A DNA stretch of 64,000 bases. Source: Aeromicrobium sp. Leaf350 (lineage in GTDB: Bacteria; Actinomycetota; Actinomycetes; Propionibacteriales; Nocardioidaceae). Below, one piece after another: positions 51,358 through 59,993 of this stretch (within the stretch, counting starts at the first letter, position 1; each line of letters starts with the position of its first letter). The position numbers were made by a program, and so were the translations under genes. The notes under the pieces are model-generated. The model was not told where the DNA came from, ran no database searches, and saw only the letters and a program-made list of their open reading frames with translations. The stretch is from positions 1,612,001-1,676,000 of the forward strand of contig NZ_CAKASL010000001.1 in assembly GCF_916858655.1 (NCBI RefSeq), written 5' to 3'.

Positions 51358-52508
51358 GCACGGTCTGGGAGACGCCCGAGCGCCTGGCGCTGCGTGGCGC
51401 GGTCGAGGACTTCACCCGCCGCGAGATCGTGCCGCACCTGCCGCAGTGGGAGGACGACGGTGAGCTGCCGCGCTCGCTGCACGCCACGACCGCGAAGGCC
51501 GGCTTCCTCGGCGTCGGCTACGACGAGGCGGTCGGCGGCGAGGGCGGCGACATCCTCGACGCCTGCGTCGTGACCGAGGCGATGCTCGCCGCGGGCGGAT
51601 CGACCGGCCTCCAGGCCAGCCTCTTCACCCACAGCATTGCGGTGCCCCACATCATCGGCGCCGGAGATCCTGATCTGATCGACCGCTACGTCCGCCCCAC
51701 GCTCGCCGGCGAGATGATCGGCTCGCTCGGCGTCACCGAGCCCGGCGGCGGCTCGGACGTCGCCGCGCTGCGCACCCGCGCCGTGCGCGACGGCGACCAC
51801 TACGTCGTCAACGGGGCGAAGACGTTCATCACGTCCGGCGTCCGGTCCGACTTCGTGACCACGGCGGTCCGCACGGGCGGGGACGGCCACGGCGGCATCT
51901 CGCTGCTCGTGATCGACAAGGACACGCCGGGGTTCACCGTCAGCCGCAGTCTGCGCAAGATGGGCTGGCACTGCTCCGACACCGCAGAGCTCGCCTTCGA
52001 CGACGTGCGCGTTCCCGTCGGCAACCTCGTGGGCGAGGAGAACGGTGGCTTCTACCTCGTCATGCAGCAGTTCGTCGGCGAGCGGCTCGGCCTGGCCGTG
52101 CAGGCCTACGCGACGGCGCAGCGCGCGCTCGACCTCGCCGTTGCGTACGCCCGCGAGCGGGAGACGTTCGGCAAGCCGCTCATCACCCGCCAGGTCATCC
52201 GGCACAAGCTCGTCGACATGCACACGCGCACCGCGGCCGCGCGGGAGCTGACCCGTCGTGCGATCGAGCGCGCGCTCGAGACCGACCGGTCGGACATGTC
52301 GCTGATCCTCGACGCGGTCGTCGCCAAGAACCAGGCCGTCGCGTGCGTCGAGTGGGTCGTCAACGAGTCGGTGCAGATCCACGGCGGCATGGGCTACATG
52401 CGCGAGTCCGAGATCGACCGGCACTACCGCGACGCCCGCATCCTCGGCATCGGCGGCGGTGCCACGGAGGTCATGAAGGACCTCGCATCCAAGCTCCTGG
52501 GCTACTGA
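51354..52508 (+). CDS. Acyl-CoA dehydrogenase (FadE13-like position), 384 aa
   Basis: FAD-dependent acyl-CoA dehydrogenase: SLGVTEPGGGSDVAALRT (FAD contact), GAKTFITSG, and the C-terminal QIHGGMGYMRESEIDRHYRDARILGIGGGATEVM. The usual catalytic Glu position and FAD phosphates binding are within these. It introduces a double bond in a branched or isoprenoid-type acyl-CoA, to be inferred from context. ATG 51354 overlaps the AtuA stop by four bases. Confidence 0.88.
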   Translation: MSTVWETPERLALRGAVEDFTRREIVPHLPQWEDDGELPRSLHATTAKAGFLGVGYDEAVGGEGGDILDACVVTEAMLAAGGSTGLQASLFTHSIAVPHIIGAGDPDLIDRYVRPTLAGEMIGSLGVTEPGGGSDVAALRTRAVRDGDHYVVNGAKTFITSGVRSDFVTTAVRTGGDGHGGISLLVIDKDTPGFTVSRSLRKMGWHCSDTAELAFDDVRVPVGNLVGEENGGFYLVMQQFVGERLGLAVQAYATAQRALDLAVAYARERETFGKPLITRQVIRHKLVDMHTRTAAARELTRRAIERALETDRSDMSLILDAVVAKNQAVACVEWVVNESVQIHGGMGYMRESEIDRHYRDARILGIGGGATEVMKDLASKLLGY

Positions 52509-52518
52509 GAGGTCACCC

Positions 52519-54108
52519 GTGAAGACAGCGATCGATCCGACCTCGGCGGCGTACGCCGAGAACCGTCAGGCCATGCTCGAGCGGGTCGACGACCTCGGCG
52601 AGCAGCACGCGAAGGCGCTCGCGGGAGGTGGCGAGAAGTACGTCGCTCGCCACCACCAGCGCGGCAAGCTCACGGCGCGCGAGCGCATCGAGCTGCTCGT
52701 CGACGAGGACACCCCGTTCCTCGAGCTCGGCGCCCTGGCGGGCTGGGGCACCGACTTCACGGTCGGCGGCTCGATCATCACGGGCATCGGCGTCGTCGAG
52801 GGCGTCGAGTGCATGATCGTCGCCAACGACCCCACCGTGAAGGGCGGATCGTCGAATCCCGTCACGGTCAAGAAGGGCTTCCGCGCGGCGCAGGTCGCGC
52901 ACGATAACGGGCTGCCCACGATCAACCTCGTGGAGTCGGGCGGCGCCGACCTCCCGACGCAGAAGGACATCTTCATCCCCGGTGGTGCCAGCTTCCGCAA
53001 CATCACCCGCGCGAGCGAGGACCGTCGGCCCACCGTGGCCCTGGTCTTCGGCAACTCGACCGCCGGCGGCGCGTACATCCCCGGCATGAGCGACTACGTC
53101 GTGATGGTCAAGGAGGGCGCCAAGGTGTTCCTCGGTGGTCCACCGCTGGTCAAGATGGCCACGGGGGAGGAGTCCGACGACGAGTCGCTGGGCGGCGCCG
53201 AGATGCATTCGCGCACCTCAGGCCTGTCGGACTACCTCGCCCAGGACGAGCACGACGCGATCCGCCTGGGTCGCCAGATCGTGCGGCGGCTGAACTGGCG
53301 CAAGAAGGGACGGGTCCCGTCGGCCGAGTTCGCCGAGCCGGTCCTCGACCAGGAGGACCTCCTCGGCATCGTGCCGACGGACCTCAAGATCCCGTTCGAC
53401 CCGCGTGAGGTCATCGGCCGTCTCGTCGACGGGAGCGAGTTCGACGAGTTCAAGCCGCTCTACGGATCGAGCCTCGTGACGGGGTTCGCCGAGCTGCACG
53501 GGCACCCCATCGGCATCCTCGCGAACGCCCAGGGCGTGCTCTTCAGCCAGGAGGCGCAGAAGGCCGCGCAGTTCATCCAGCTCGCGAACCAGATCGACAC
53601 GCCCCTGCTGTTCCTGCACAACACGACGGGCTACATGGTCGGCGCGGAGTACGAGCAGGGCGGCATCATCAAGCACGGCGCGCAGATGATCAACGCCGTC
53701 TCGAACTCGAGGGTTCCGCACCTGTCCGTCGTGATGGGCTCGTCCTACGGCGCCGGCCACTACGGCATGAGCGGGCGCGCGTACGACCCGCGCTTCATGT
53801 TCAGCTGGGTCGGCGCGAAGTCGGCCGTGATGGGCCCGGCGCAGCTCGCGGGCGTGATGGAGATCGTGGCGCGCCAGTCGGCCGAGTCGAAGGGACAGGT
53901 CTTCGACGCGGAGGGCTTCGAGCCGGTCAAGGCGATGGTCGAGCAGCAGATCGAGGAGCAGTCGATCGCGTACTTCACGTCAGGCATGGGCTACGACGAC
54001 GGCGTGATCGACCCGCGCGACACCCGCGCGATCCTCGGGATCTGCCTGTCCGTGATCGCGAACACCGAGATCAAGGGCGCCGACGGCTACGGCGTGTTCC
54101 GGCTCTGA
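52519..54108 (+). CDS. Acyl-CoA carboxylase, carboxyltransferase (beta) subunit, 529 aa
   Basis: Two crotonase-fold halves: RHHQRGKLTARERIELLVDEDTPFLELG, then ANDPTVKGGSSNPVTVKKGFRAAQVA, GGAYIPGMSDYVVMVKEGAKVFLGGPPLVKMATGE (oxyanion sites), and HNTTGYMVG, GSSYGAGHYGMSGRAYDPRFMFSWVGAKSAVMG in the second half. Best guess methylcrotonyl- or geranyl-CoA carboxylase class (AccD2/AtuC like). GTG start ten bases after the dehydrogenase gene. Works with the next gene's biotin subunit. Confidence 0.88.
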   Translation: MKTAIDPTSAAYAENRQAMLERVDDLGEQHAKALAGGGEKYVARHHQRGKLTARERIELLVDEDTPFLELGALAGWGTDFTVGGSIITGIGVVEGVECMIVANDPTVKGGSSNPVTVKKGFRAAQVAHDNGLPTINLVESGGADLPTQKDIFIPGGASFRNITRASEDRRPTVALVFGNSTAGGAYIPGMSDYVVMVKEGAKVFLGGPPLVKMATGEESDDESLGGAEMHSRTSGLSDYLAQDEHDAIRLGRQIVRRLNWRKKGRVPSAEFAEPVLDQEDLLGIVPTDLKIPFDPREVIGRLVDGSEFDEFKPLYGSSLVTGFAELHGHPIGILANAQGVLFSQEAQKAAQFIQLANQIDTPLLFLHNTTGYMVGAEYEQGGIIKHGAQMINAVSNSRVPHLSVVMGSSYGAGHYGMSGRAYDPRFMFSWVGAKSAVMGPAQLAGVMEIVARQSAESKGQVFDAEGFEPVKAMVEQQIEEQSIAYFTSGMGYDDGVIDPRDTRAILGICLSVIANTEIKGADGYGVFRL

Positions 54109-54151
54109 TCGCCATGACCGTCCACGTCAGCCCGCATCAAGGAGCGTCTTC

Positions 54152-56128
54152 ATGATTCGCAGTGTCCTGGTCGCGAACCGCGGCGAGATCGCCCGGCGCG
54201 TGTTCCGCACCTGCCGCGAGCTCGGCATCCGCACGGTCGCGGTGCACTCCGACGCGGACGCCGAGGCGCCGTTCGTCGCCGAGGCCGACGTCGCGGTGCG
54301 CCTGCCCGGCAACGCCGCGAGCGAGACGTACCTGCGGGGTGACCTGGTGATCGCCGCTGCGCGATCGGTCGGCGCCGACGCGATCCACCCCGGCTACGGC
54401 TTCCTCTCCGAGAACGCCGACTTCGCGCGCCAGGTCGCCGAGGCCGGGCTCACGTGGATCGGTCCGACGCCGGAGTCGATCGACGCGATGGGCAGCAAGA
54501 TCCGCGCGAAGGAGCTCATGGCCGCTGCCGGGGTGCCGATCCTCGACGTCGATCCGGCCACCGCGACGGCCCGCGACTTCCCGCTGCTCGTGAAGGCGTC
54601 GGCCGGTGGCGGTGGCCGCGGCATGCGGGTCGTGGAGAAGGCCGAGGACCTCGAGCGAGAGCTCGCGGCAGCCCGGGCCGAGGCGGAGTCGGCGTTCGGC
54701 GACGGCACGGTCTTCGTCGAGCCGTACCTGCCGACCGCGCGCCACGTCGAGGTGCAGGTCATGGCCGACACCCACGGCACGATCTGGATCCTCGGTGACC
54801 GCGACTGCTCGATCCAGCGCCGGCACCAGAAGGTGGTCGAGGAGGCACCGGCTCCGGGACTCACGGACCTCACGCGCGAGGCGCTGCACACCGCGGCTCG
54901 CAACGCCGCGAAGGCGGTCGACTACGTGGGCGCCGGCACGGTCGAGTTCCTCGTGGCGAGCGTCCCGGTCAGCGGGCGGGAGTCGGCGGGGGTCCCGGGC
55001 CACGGGCGGGAAAACGACACCGAGCAGCGGCCGTTCTTCCTCGAGATGAACACGCGCCTGCAGGTCGAGCACCCCGTGACCGAGCAGGTCTTCGGGCTCG
55101 ACCTCGTGGCCGCGCAGATCCTCGTGGCCGAGGGCAGCGCGCTCGGCGAGCCGCCGGCCGGTCCCGACGGACACTCGATCGAGGTCCGGCTGTACGCCGA
55201 GGACGCCGCTGACGACTGGTCGCCGCAGACGGGCGTCCTGCGCGCCTTCGAGGTGCCGGACGGCGTGCGCGCCGACTCGGCCGTCGAGTCCGGCTCGGTC
55301 GTCTCGCACTTCTACGACCCGATGATCGCGAAGGTCGTGGCCCACGGTGCCGACCGTCGCCAGGCGATCCGCAAGCTCGACGACGCCCTGCGGCGCACGC
55401 GCCTGCACGGCCTGGTGACCAACCGCGACCTGCTGCGAGGCGTGCTCGCCGACGACGAGTTCGTCGTGGGTCACGTGCACACCGCGCTGCTCGCCGAACG
55501 CATCGAGGCGTGGACGGCTCCGGCCCTGACCGGCGACCAGCGCGACCGGCTCGTGCTCGCAGCCGCACTGGCCCAGGCGCGGCTCTCCTCCACGACGTCG
55601 CCGGTGCTGGGCCGGGTGCCCACGGCCTTCCGCAACGTCCCGAGTCAGCCGCGCACCCGCCGGTACCGGGTCGGGGACGACGAGGTCGAGGTCGCCTACA
55701 CCGCCACCGTGCGAGGCCTGGCCAGCACGCTCGCCACCGTCGTCTCGGCCGAGCCGCACCGAGTCGTGCTCGAGGTCGACGGGGTCTCCGAGACCTACGA
55801 CGTCGCGATCGGACCCGACTGGGTCGACGTCGACGGGCCGCACGGCTCGCTCGACCTCGTGCCGGTGCCGACGTTCGTCGACCCGGCCGACGTCGTCGCC
55901 GAGGGCTCGCTGCTCGCACCGATGCCGGCCTCGGTCATGAGCGTCGCGGTCGAGCAGGGGCAGAACGTCAGCAAGGGCGACACGATCGTCGTCCTCGAGG
56001 CCATGAAGATGCAGCACACCATCGCGGCGCCGGTCGACGGCGTCGTGACCGAGCTGTCGGCAACCGCCGGACAGCAGGTCGAGTCGGGCGCCGTCCTGGC
56101 CGTCATCGAGACCGAGGAGCAGTCATGA
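54152..56128 (+). CDS. Acyl-CoA carboxylase biotin subunit (alpha), 658 aa
   Basis: Biotin carboxylase (residues 1-460) with MGSKIRAKELM, KASAGGGGRGMRVV (ATP loop), HVEVQVMAD, QRRHQKVVEEAPAPG and EMNTRLQVEHPVTE. A middle domain leads to a C-terminal biotin-carrier domain with biotinylated Lys in EAMKMQH. An insertion of about 20 residues (SVPVSGRESAGVPGHGREND) splits the conserved VEFL...FFLEMNTRLQ strand pair, which is unusual. CAAGGAG precedes the ATG. Pairs with the beta subunit. Confidence 0.9.
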   Translation: MIRSVLVANRGEIARRVFRTCRELGIRTVAVHSDADAEAPFVAEADVAVRLPGNAASETYLRGDLVIAAARSVGADAIHPGYGFLSENADFARQVAEAGLTWIGPTPESIDAMGSKIRAKELMAAAGVPILDVDPATATARDFPLLVKASAGGGGRGMRVVEKAEDLERELAAARAEAESAFGDGTVFVEPYLPTARHVEVQVMADTHGTIWILGDRDCSIQRRHQKVVEEAPAPGLTDLTREALHTAARNAAKAVDYVGAGTVEFLVASVPVSGRESAGVPGHGRENDTEQRPFFLEMNTRLQVEHPVTEQVFGLDLVAAQILVAEGSALGEPPAGPDGHSIEVRLYAEDAADDWSPQTGVLRAFEVPDGVRADSAVESGSVVSHFYDPMIAKVVAHGADRRQAIRKLDDALRRTRLHGLVTNRDLLRGVLADDEFVVGHVHTALLAERIEAWTAPALTGDQRDRLVLAAALAQARLSSTTSPVLGRVPTAFRNVPSQPRTRRYRVGDDEVEVAYTATVRGLASTLATVVSAEPHRVVLEVDGVSETYDVAIGPDWVDVDGPHGSLDLVPVPTFVDPADVVAEGSLLAPMPASVMSVAVEQGQNVSKGDTIVVLEAMKMQHTIAAPVDGVVTELSATAGQQVESGAVLAVIETEEQS

Positions 56129-57318
56129 GCGTGACCACCGAGACCACGGAGACCACCGCGGCGTTCAGCGAGACCCGGGAGCGGGGCGAGCTGCGCAAGG
56201 CCGTCGCGCAGCTCGGCGCGAAGTACGGGGAGTCGTACTTCTACGCCGCCGCCAAGGAGGGTCGCAAGACCACCGAGCTGTGGCAGGAGGCCGGCAAGCT
56301 CGGCTACCTGGGCGTCTCGATCCCCGAGGAGTTCGGAGGTGGCGGGGGCGACATCGGCGACCTCGCGGCGGTGTGCGAGGAGCTGGCGACCGCCGGCTGC
56401 CCGCTGCTGCTGATGGTCGTCAGCCCGGCCATCGTCGGCACCACGATCGCGCAGTACGGCACGCAGGAGCAGAAGGAGCGGTACCTGCCCGGGCTCGCCG
56501 ACGGCAGCGCGACCTACGCCTTCAGCATCACCGAGCCCGACGCCGGCTCGAACTCGCACAACATCGTGACCAACGCCGCGAAGGCCGAGGACGGCAGCTG
56601 GGTGCTGAACGGTCGCAAGACCTACATCTCCGGCGTCGACGAGGCGAGCCACCTGCTCGTCGTCGCGCGACGGTCGGACGCGAAGACCGGCAAGCTCAAG
56701 CCCGCGCTGTTCATGGTGCCGACCGACGCCGAGGGATTCACGGCCCAGGTCATCGACATGGGCGTGATCAGCCCCGAGAAGCAGTTCACGCTGTTCTTCG
56801 ACGACGTTCGCATCCCGGCCGACGCCCTGATCGGCTCGGAGGACGCGGGTCTCGAGCAGCTGTTCGCCGGCCTGAACCCCGAGCGCATCATGGCGGCCTC
56901 GATGGCCACCGGCACGGCGCGCTGGGCCATCCGCAAGGCCGTCGCCTACGCCAAGGACCGCGAGGTCTGGGGCAAGCCCATCGGCGCGCACCAGGCCATC
57001 TCGCACCCGCTCGCGCGGCTGCACATCGACGTCGAGATGTCGCGCCTGCTGACGCAGAAGGCGGCCGCCCTGTACGCCGCGGGCGACCTCCTCGGCGCGG
57101 GCGAGGCCGCCAACATGGCCAAGGTCGCGGCGGGCGAGGCCGCGGCCAAGGCCGTCGACCAGGCCATCCAGACGCATGGCGGCAACGGGCTCGCGAACGA
57201 GTACGGGCTCGTGCAGGCGGTCGCGTCGTCGCGCCTGTCGAACATCGCCCCGGTGAGCAAGGAGATGGCGCTCAACTTCGTGGCGCAGTTCTCCCTCGGC
57301 CTGCCCAAGAGCTACTGA
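56125..57318 (+). CDS. Acyl-CoA dehydrogenase (FadE12-like position), 397 aa
   Basis: Second acyl-CoA dehydrogenase of the operon: IPEEFGGGGGDIGDLAAVCEELATAGCPL, FSITEPDAGSNSHNIVTNA, NGRKTYISGVDEASHLLVVAR, and IQTHGGNGLANEYGLVQAVASSRLSNIAPVSKEM. The N-terminal 14 residues (TTETTETTAAFSE) are low-complexity. ATG overlaps the alpha-subunit stop (ATGA). It may act on the product of a different pathway step or a shorter chain than the first dehydrogenase. Confidence 0.88.
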   Translation: MSVTTETTETTAAFSETRERGELRKAVAQLGAKYGESYFYAAAKEGRKTTELWQEAGKLGYLGVSIPEEFGGGGGDIGDLAAVCEELATAGCPLLLMVVSPAIVGTTIAQYGTQEQKERYLPGLADGSATYAFSITEPDAGSNSHNIVTNAAKAEDGSWVLNGRKTYISGVDEASHLLVVARRSDAKTGKLKPALFMVPTDAEGFTAQVIDMGVISPEKQFTLFFDDVRIPADALIGSEDAGLEQLFAGLNPERIMAASMATGTARWAIRKAVAYAKDREVWGKPIGAHQAISHPLARLHIDVEMSRLLTQKAAALYAAGDLLGAGEAANMAKVAAGEAAAKAVDQAIQTHGGNGLANEYGLVQAVASSRLSNIAPVSKEMALNFVAQFSLGLPKSY

Positions 57319-57346
57319 CCGGCCGCGCTCGTTCCTCGCGCTCATC

Positions 57347-57396
57347 CTCGGTGCTCGCTGGAGCTCGCACCGAGCCGGTCCCCGGGCTTCGCCCGG
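57347..57396. repeat. Hairpins between acyl-CoA dehydrogenase and enoyl-CoA hydratase genes
   Basis: CTCGGTGC (57347-57354) pairs with GCACCGAG (57367-57374), with inner GCTC/GAGC extension; then CCGGGC (57382-57387) pairs with GCCCGG (57391-57396). The 109-base gap breaks the tight spacing of the operon, so partial termination or mRNA processing is likely, reducing the hydratase level. Confidence 0.6.
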
Positions 57397-57427
57397 CCAT
57401 GGTCACCACATCGCCCCCGGAGGTCTG

Positions 57428-58180
57428 ATGTCTTCTGAACTGGTCCACCTCGACGTCGCCGACGGCGTCGCGACGATCACGCTCGACAGCGAGCACAACC
57501 GCAACGCGCTGAGCCGACAGCTCGTCACCGAGCTCCGCGAGCACCTCGCGGCGGCCGAGGGCGACCCCGAGGCCAAGGTCGTCGTGATCCGGTCGGCGCA
57601 CCGGGTGTTCTGCTCGGGCGCCGACCTCTCGGAGGCGGCCACGGGCAGCATGGAGGAGGGCGCCCGCGCGATCATCGACCTGCAGCGGCGCATCACGACG
57701 TCGGTCAAGCCCGTCGTCGTCGTGCTCGCGGGGCCGGTGCGCGCGGGGGGTCTCGGCATCGTCGGCGCGGCCGACCTGGTGCTGGCGGCCGAGTCGGTCA
57801 CGTTCGCGCTGACGGAGGTGCGCCTGGCGGTCGCGCCGGCGGTCATCTCGGTGACCCTGCTCGAGCGGTTCACGTCGCGCACCGCGGCCGACCTCTTCCT
57901 CACGGGACGCACGTTCAGCGCAGCCGAGGCGGTCGCGGCCGGCCTCGTCACGCGCACGGTTCCGGACGCGGAGCTCGAGGTCGCCCTGGCGGAGCTGCTG
58001 GCCGGCCTGTCGCTCGGCTACCCGCAGGGCTTCCGCGAGACCAAGGCGCTGCTCAACCACGACGTCGTGGCGCGCATCGACGCTCTCGGTGACGACGTCG
58101 CGGCCCTGTCCGCGCGACTGTTCGGCAGCGACGAGGCGCGCGAGGCGATGCTCGCGTTCCTCAACCGCGCGAAGGGCTGA
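57428..58180 (+). CDS. Enoyl-CoA hydratase/isomerase family protein, 250 aa
   Basis: Crotonase fold: VAHITLD-type start (ATITLDSEHNRNALSRQL), oxyanion loop FCSGADLSEA and AGPVRAGGLGIVGAADLVLA, with ALTEVRLAVAPAVIS. The usual second glutamate position in EVRLAVAP is plausible as the catalytic Glu. It hydrates the unsaturated product of the carboxylase or dehydrogenase, as AtuE or EchA7 would. CCGGAGGT precedes the ATG. Ends with a 20-base overlap of the convergent sigma factor gene. Confidence 0.85.
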   Translation: MSSELVHLDVADGVATITLDSEHNRNALSRQLVTELREHLAAAEGDPEAKVVVIRSAHRVFCSGADLSEAATGSMEEGARAIIDLQRRITTSVKPVVVVLAGPVRAGGLGIVGAADLVLAAESVTFALTEVRLAVAPAVISVTLLERFTSRTAADLFLTGRTFSAAEAVAAGLVTRTVPDAELEVALAELLAGLSLGYPQGFRETKALLNHDVVARIDALGDDVAALSARLFGSDEAREAMLAFLNRAKG

Positions 58181-59369
58181 CGCGACCGAGCAGGTAGGTC
58201 GTCACCCGCGGGTTGTCGCTGAGGGCGGCGGCTCGCAGGAGGGCCGGGGCCGCGTCCTGCGTGCGTCCGGCGCGGGTCAGCAGCTCGGCGCGCACCGCGT
58301 GCCACGGCTGGAAGTCGGACTCGCCGATCCCGTCGAGCAGGGCGAGGCCGGCCGCCGGGTCCTCGAGCCGGCCGACGACACCGGCGTGGGCCACGCGGGC
58401 GCCGAGGGTCGGGGACACCAGCAGGAGTGCCTCGTAGAGCGTGCGCAACGCCAGCCAGTCGGTGATCGCGGTGCGGCGTCGGTCGGCGTGGACCGCGCTG
58501 ATCGCGGCCTCCAGCACGAAGCGGCCGGGTGGACCGTCGCTCGCCGCGCGGCGCAGGTAGGCCTCGCCCTCGGCCGCCAGGTCGGCGTCCCACGTCGACG
58601 GGTCCTGCTCGTCGAGCGGGACGTACGCGGCGTCGCGGGGGCGGGACCGAGACAGCGCGAGCGTCGTGAGGGCTGCCAGCCCCCAGGCCTCCGGCTCGTC
58701 CTCCAGGAGCGCCGCGAGCGTGACGGCGAGGTACTGGGCCTCCCCGGCAAGGTCGTCCTCGCGTGCTCCCGCGGCGGCACAGCCGTACACCGCCTCGAGC
58801 ACCGCCGGGAGTCGCTCGGCGAGCACGGACCGGTCGGGCACCACGAACGGCACGCGGTTCGCGCGGATGCGCTTCTTGGCGCGGACCAGGCGCTGCGCCA
58901 TGGTCGCCGTCGGCACCGCGAACAGGCGGGCGACGTCGACGGCCTCCAGGCCGAGAACGGTCTGGAGCATCAACGGGGACCGCACCGCGGGGTCGATCGC
59001 GGGATGGGCGCACACCAAGAGGAGCTCGAGCCGCTTGTCGCCGATCGCCTCGAGGTCGAGGTCGGCCGGGCCGGCGGCGTCGGTGCGCGGGTCGCCGGCG
59101 TGCTCGAGCGGTCGGCCCGTGCGGTGCGCGGCGGACTTCCAGACGTCGCGCTGGCGGTTGCGGGCCACGGTCAGGATCCATCCCTCGGGGTTGTCGGGGA
59201 CGCCTCTCGCGGGCCAGCGCCGCAGCGCCTCCTCGAGGGCACCGGCGAGGGCGTCCTCGGCGAGCGCGACGTCACCCGTCGACGCCGCGAGCCGGGCCAG
59301 CAACCGCCCGTAGGAGGTGCGGGCCACGTGCTCCGCGGCGTCCGACGGACTCAGGTGTTCGGCACCCAT
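58161..59369 (-). CDS. ECF42-type RNA polymerase sigma factor, 402 aa
   Basis: Sigma region 2 (GRLLARLAASTGDVALAEDALAGALEEALRRWP with PDNPEGWILTVARNRQRD) and region 4 (LMLQTVLGLEAVDVARLFAVPTATMAQRLVRAKKRIRANRVPFVVP). A 200-residue C-terminal extension (DUF6596-type, VLEAVYLL-like VLEAVYGCAA, then helical repeats to the end) is typical of the ECF42 group and its TPR-like tail. No anti-sigma gene adjoins; the tail probably regulates activity. It overlaps the YCII gene by 19 bases and follows it in one transcript. Confidence 0.87.
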   Translation of the reverse strand: MGAEHLSPSDAAEHVARTSYGRLLARLAASTGDVALAEDALAGALEEALRRWPARGVPDNPEGWILTVARNRQRDVWKSAAHRTGRPLEHAGDPRTDAAGPADLDLEAIGDKRLELLLVCAHPAIDPAVRSPLMLQTVLGLEAVDVARLFAVPTATMAQRLVRAKKRIRANRVPFVVPDRSVLAERLPAVLEAVYGCAAAGAREDDLAGEAQYLAVTLAALLEDEPEAWGLAALTTLALSRSRPRDAAYVPLDEQDPSTWDADLAAEGEAYLRRAASDGPPGRFVLEAAISAVHADRRRTAITDWLALRTLYEALLLVSPTLGARVAHAGVVGRLEDPAAGLALLDGIGESDFQPWHAVRAELLTRAGRTQDAAPALLRAAALSDNPRVTTYLLGRVSPSRG

Positions 59370-59728
59370 CGGCCGTCCACGGTGTGGGTGGCGCCGGGCC
59401 GGATCTCGACCACGCCCCACTGCACCGACGGGGCCTGGCCCGCCCAGTGCAGCGCGGCGTCCAGGTCAGGGACGTCGATCACGAAAGTGCCCCCGAGCTG
59501 CTCCTTCGTGTCGGCGAAGGGTCCGTCCTGCACGCGCAGGGTGCCGTCGACCGCCGTCACCGTCGTCGTCATCGACGACGGCTGCAGGACCTCGGCGGCC
59601 AGGAGCACACCTGCGGAGTGCAGCGCGTCGGCGTAGGCGGCGAAGGCGCGCTGGCCCTCGGCCAGAGCCTCCTCCCCGAGCGACTCCGCGTCACCCTCGG
59701 GGTAGTGCAGCAGCAGCGTGTACCTCAT
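59351..59728 (-). CDS. YCII/DGPF domain protein, partner of the ECF sigma factor, 125 aa
   Basis: Opens MRYTLLLHYPEGDAE, and DGPFADTKEQLGGTFVIDVPDLDAALHWAGQ carries the DGPF motif. This small alpha-beta domain occurs almost always next to ECF42 sigma factors, as in Streptomyces; its role is unclear. The stop overlaps the sigma factor start by 19 bases, and its ATG overlaps the stop of the 30-residue ORF upstream. Confidence 0.88.
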   Translation of the reverse strand: MRYTLLLHYPEGDAESLGEEALAEGQRAFAAYADALHSAGVLLAAEVLQPSSMTTTVTAVDGTLRVQDGPFADTKEQLGGTFVIDVPDLDAALHWAGQAPSVQWGVVEIRPGATHTVDGRWVPNT

Positions 59729-59817
59729 CGGTCCCCCTCGACGTCGTGGTCGGCGGTGACGACGCGCACCGTCGTCGTCATCGATCGTCGCATCAGCGTG
59801 ATGACCTGTCTCATCAT
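59725..59817 (-). CDS. Possible 30-aa leader ORF before the YCII gene
   Basis: ATG 59817 (with a second ATG next) to TGA at 59725-59727 encodes a basic peptide (MMRQVITLMRRS start). GAAGGGAAAC lies just before the ATG, and the stop overlaps the YCII ATG by four bases (ATGA), a tight coupling that random sequence would rarely give. No homology recognised; either a genuine small protein or a leader. Confidence 0.45.
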   Translation of the reverse strand: MMRQVITLMRRSMTTTVRVVTADHDVEGDR

Positions 59818-59993
59818 GTTTCCCTTCGTCGGTCGCCCTCGGTGGGCGGCTTCTGCAGGAGTGACGACCGGCGCCCGTCCTGATCGACACGGGGGACGAA
59901 ACTTTTCTCTGCTGACCTGTGGACGGCCGTTCGCGCGGGTGGCTCGGGTGTCGGAGGCTCGAGGCATGGTGGAGTCGACGGAGGTGGGGGACC

